From: CAZNER01 sp964572065
Lineage (GTDB): Bacteria > Patescibacteriota > Dojkabacteria > JAHIVN01
Direction of reading: 5' to 3'
DNA: 6,239 nucleotides
NCBI GenBank assembly: GCA_964572065.1
Contig: CAZNER010000105.1
Location: 1 to 6,239 of the forward strand
Part shown: positions 4,532 through 6,239 of the stretch, piece by piece
How the letters are laid out: every line of letters starts with the position of its first letter
How positions within the stretch are numbered: the first letter of the stretch is position 1
Notes under the pieces: model-generated
Seen by the model: only the letters and a program-made list of their open reading frames with translations
What the model was told of the DNA's origin: nothing
Database searches by the model: none
Position numbers and translations under genes: made by a program

Positions 4532-5644
4532 ATGTCCGAAAAGGAAAATCTGCTAAAATCACTCTCAACCCGAAATAGACTCATTATTATTCTAGTAATT
4601 ATAATATTAGCAGGTTCAGTTTATTTTATAAGTAGTTTATCTTCAGATAATAATTCTCAATCAACAAATAAAGATATCGCTGGTATTGCAACTCAATCAA
4701 CTAATCTAAAAATTAACACTGCTAATAACACATCAACAACAGATGATTCTATTCTTATTGAAGGCACTGTTAATACTTCAACAACAAAAGTTGTTATTAA
4801 TGATACTGAGGTTCAATTAAAATCAAAAGACGAAAAGAAATATTTTAGCCAAAGGATGTCTTTAGAAATAGGAGACAACAGTTTTGTAATAAAAGCATTT
4901 GATATAAATAATCAAGAAGATAAAAAATATACATTAACCGCTACAAGAAAAAAATTAATAACCTGTGAAGTATTAGCAATAACAGATGGTGATACTATAA
5001 AAATCCTCTACAAAGAGAATGAAGAAAAAGTGCGTCTAATCGGAATAAATACTCCTGAAACAAACGAATGCTTCAACCAGGAAGCTACAAATAAAATGAA
5101 ATCACTGGTTGAGGATAAAAATGTCCGAATAGAGTTTGATAAAACTCAGAGAGAAAGGGACAAATATAACAGACTCCTACTATACATCTGGGAAGGAGAC
5201 AATTTTATAAATGACATCATGATTCGTGAAGGATATGCTCATGAATATACCTACAATCTTCCATATAAATACCAGGATCAATTTAAAAAAGCGGAAAATG
5301 AAGCAAGAGAAAATGAAAATGGATTATGGGGAGGTGTATGTGCATGCCAGGAAGGAGCAGAAATAGATAGAATCTGTATTTTCTGTAATAAAGCTCAAAT
5401 AACAAGAACTCATTGGGATTGTAGTACTTATACAGCTGAAATTAATGATAATTCATGCACCTCCGGCTGCTACTCTACTCCTTCGGTACCAACTACTCCA
5501 ACTTATATTTGTAATTGTAGCAAAACATGCTCTGAAATGTCATCGTGCGAAGAAGCTTACTATCAATTAAGCACTTGCGGATGTTCAAGACGAGATGGAG
5601 ATAATGATGGTGTACCTTGTGAGAATATTTGTCCCGGAGGATAA
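4532..5644 (+). CDS. Membrane-anchored thermonuclease-like (SNase) protein with Ig-like, Cys-rich and excalibur regions
   Basis: This 370-residue protein has an N-terminal transmembrane helix (about 16-36), a Ser/Thr/Asn-rich spacer (37-70) and an Ig-like or glucodextranase-B-like segment (about 71-138, TTKVVINDTEVQL, LEIGDNSFVIKAFD). The staphylococcal nuclease domain follows (about 142-268). Compared with S. aureus nuclease, D154 in DGDTI matches D21, R168 matches R35, E176 in NTPE matches E43 and R214 in DKYNR matches R87. N173 replaces the calcium ligand D40, a change I recall in other bacterial homologues with a GINTPE motif. Residues 270-367 hold 15 cysteines. They end in an excalibur-type domain (CSEMSSCEEA, then DGDNDGVPCE at 355-364), a predicted calcium-binding motif. 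The family hydrolyses DNA and RNA; anchoring and likely disulfides place it outside the cytoplasmic membrane. Nutrient nucleotide scavenging is a reasonable inferred role. It stands alone, four bases from a convergent gene. Confidence 0.92.
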   Translation: MSEKENLLKSLSTRNRLIIILVIIILAGSVYFISSLSSDNNSQSTNKDIAGIATQSTNLKINTANNTSTTDDSILIEGTVNTSTTKVVINDTEVQLKSKDEKKYFSQRMSLEIGDNSFVIKAFDINNQEDKKYTLTATRKKLITCEVLAITDGDTIKILYKENEEKVRLIGINTPETNECFNQEATNKMKSLVEDKNVRIEFDKTQRERDKYNRLLLYIWEGDNFINDIMIREGYAHEYTYNLPYKYQDQFKKAENEARENENGLWGGVCACQEGAEIDRICIFCNKAQITRTHWDCSTYTAEINDNSCTSGCYSTPSVPTTPTYICNCSKTCSEMSSCEEAYYQLSTCGCSRRDGDNDGVPCENICPGG

Positions 5645-5648
5645 AAAT

Positions 5649-6101
5649 TTAAAACTTCTTTACCTCTTTCTTTCCTCTTTTAATATCCCTTTTCTTAATC
5701 TTTCTTCTAACCCCAGGAATAAGTCCACCGTATAATGAAATAGCATCAGTTAAAGTCGATCTCCCACTCCTGCCAAATATCTCAAGTTCCTTATCTGACA
5801 GCTTTTTAGCATCAAGTTTTTTTAATAATATATTAATAATTAAACTTCTAGGTAAATTAGGAGGCAAAGTAACTTTTGCATATTTCTGTGCTAAACGCCT
5901 CAGATCATCTGTAGAAACCGATCTCATATCCTCCAACCCAAATTTGCTGACCTTCCCCCTTTTTGCTAAATTTTTCACTTCTAAAACATGATACTTACCT
6001 GAATAAACATCTAATAAGATCTTCTCACCAGTATTAGGAAAGAACCTAACTCCGTACTTTTTATAAACCGAATTTATCATTTCTTCTTTGCTAATTGACA
6101 T
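5649..6101 (-). CDS. Small, strongly basic hypothetical protein, possibly nucleic-acid binding
   Basis: I do not recognise this 150-residue protein as a named family. It has no signal peptide or membrane helix. Residues 1-58 form one region (MINSVYKKYGVRFFPNTGEKILLDVYSG, then a charged stretch). Residues 60-95 read STDDLRRLAQKYA...LPPNLPRSLIINILLKK, two helices joined by a Pro-rich turn, loosely like SAP or HeH-type DNA-binding hairpins. Residues 98-125 include a KELEIFGRSGRSTL stretch. The tail (132-149) is very rich in Lys and Arg. The basic tail and helical hairpin make nucleic-acid binding plausible, but that is inference. The ATG is supported by an AAGGA Shine-Dalgarno-like sequence nine bases upstream and by an extended -10 promoter. 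Confidence 0.75.
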   Translation of the reverse strand: MSISKEEMINSVYKKYGVRFFPNTGEKILLDVYSGKYHVLEVKNLAKRGKVSKFGLEDMRSVSTDDLRRLAQKYAKVTLPPNLPRSLIINILLKKLDAKKLSDKELEIFGRSGRSTLTDAISLYGGLIPGVRRKIKKRDIKRGKKEVKKF

Positions 6102-6110
6102 TGGTTAAAT

Positions 6111-6115
6111 TCCTT
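6111..6115 (-). promoter_or_regulatory. Shine-Dalgarno sequence of the 5649-6101 gene
   Basis: AAGGA on the minus strand lies nine bases before the ATG at 6101. It is the only well-placed Shine-Dalgarno motif in the window and it fixes the start of this gene. Confidence 0.55.
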
Positions 6116-6130
6116 GAAATATATACTTTA

Positions 6131-6159
6131 ATTATAGCAAAAATCACAAATATTGTAAT
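6131..6159 (-). promoter_or_regulatory. Extended -10 promoter of the 5649-6101 gene
   Basis: On the minus strand ATTACA (6154-6159, four of six matches) is followed by 17 bases and a perfect TATAAT (6131-6136), with the TGC extension at 6137-6139. The start would be near 6125, about 23 bases before the ATG. The core TTTGCTATAAT is the same as at the 1364 gene. Confidence 0.6.
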
Positions 6160-6165
6160 TACAAT
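6152..6165. repeat. Perfect 14-bp palindrome in a divergent promoter region, candidate operator
   Basis: ATTGTAATTACAAT is its own reverse complement. It covers the -35 of the minus-strand promoter (6154-6159) and lies just upstream of the extended -10 of the divergent plus-strand promoter (6168-6176). TGTAA-TTACA half-sites are typical of dimeric helix-turn-helix regulators. Binding here could control both directions. The regulator is not identifiable from the window. Confidence 0.45.
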
Positions 6166-6167
6166 TA

Positions 6168-6176
6168 TGTTATAAT
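6168..6176 (+). promoter_or_regulatory. Extended -10 promoter pointing off the right edge
   Basis: TGTTATAAT is a perfect extended -10 (TGT at 6168-6170, TATAAT at 6171-6176). No clear -35 is seen. Transcription would start near 6183, about 36 bases before a possible start codon at 6219. Confidence 0.45.
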
Positions 6177-6218
6177 GAATTATCCTTTTATACCAAACTA
6201 TATTAAATTTGATATTTT

Positions 6219-6239
6219 ATGAAAATAATTTTTTCTTCA
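6219..6239 (+). CDS. Possible gene start, first seven codons only
   Basis: An ATG at 6219 begins MKIIFSS and is open to the end of the window. It lies about 36 bases after the predicted transcription start of an extended -10 promoter and diverges from the 5649-6101 gene. A Lys followed by hydrophobic residues suits either a signal or membrane segment or a cytoplasmic strand. Too little is present to name a product. Confidence 0.35.

Overview
This is an AT-rich window (roughly 30% GC by eye) with standard bacterial genetic code: one gene ends in a TGA that overlaps the next start, and TAA and TAG are also used. Genes are tightly packed. Only one of them has a convincing Shine-Dalgarno sequence; the others follow sigma70-type promoters at short distance. 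Several small proteins have a single N-terminal membrane helix and a low-complexity linker. This style, together with a WKYKVLW-type membrane protein, a PsbP-like anchored protein and an SNase-excalibur protein, suggests a Patescibacteria (CPR) genome, possibly Microgenomates- or Dojkabacteria-like. The lineage is inference only; no rRNA or ribosomal protein is present to confirm it.

Layout. The left edge holds the 5' part of a membrane protein gene on the minus strand. It diverges from a plus-strand gene (535-1230) for a single-pass membrane protein with an acidic, Asn-rich linker and a PsbP-like outer domain. A second plus gene (1364-1756), an unrecognised 130-residue soluble protein, follows under its own extended -10 promoter. 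Facing it on the minus strand is a compact three-gene DNA-damage operon (4142 down to 1765): an SRAP/YedK/HMCES-type abasic-site protein, a UmuD-type self-cleaving protein and a UmuC-type DNA polymerase. The last two overlap by four bases.

A 389-base gap (4143-4531) follows. It holds the operon promoter, a direct repeat that could be its damage-response operator, a possible 40-codon small ORF with an adjacent two-hairpin structure, and the promoter of the next gene. That gene (4532-5644) encodes a membrane-anchored nuclease with an Ig-like segment, an SNase domain, a cysteine-rich region and a C-terminal excalibur domain. It converges on a minus-strand gene (5649-6101) for a small, strongly basic protein. 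The right edge is a divergent promoter region with a perfect 14-bp palindrome and the first seven codons of another possible plus-strand gene.

How the genes may work together. The operon is a self-contained tolerance module: SRAP would cap abasic sites in single-stranded DNA, and UmuD plus UmuC would form an error-prone Pol V-like enzyme for synthesis past lesions. The secreted or surface nuclease could serve nucleotide scavenging in an organism with limited biosynthesis, though that is inference. No mobile element, CRISPR array, tRNA or rRNA was seen.
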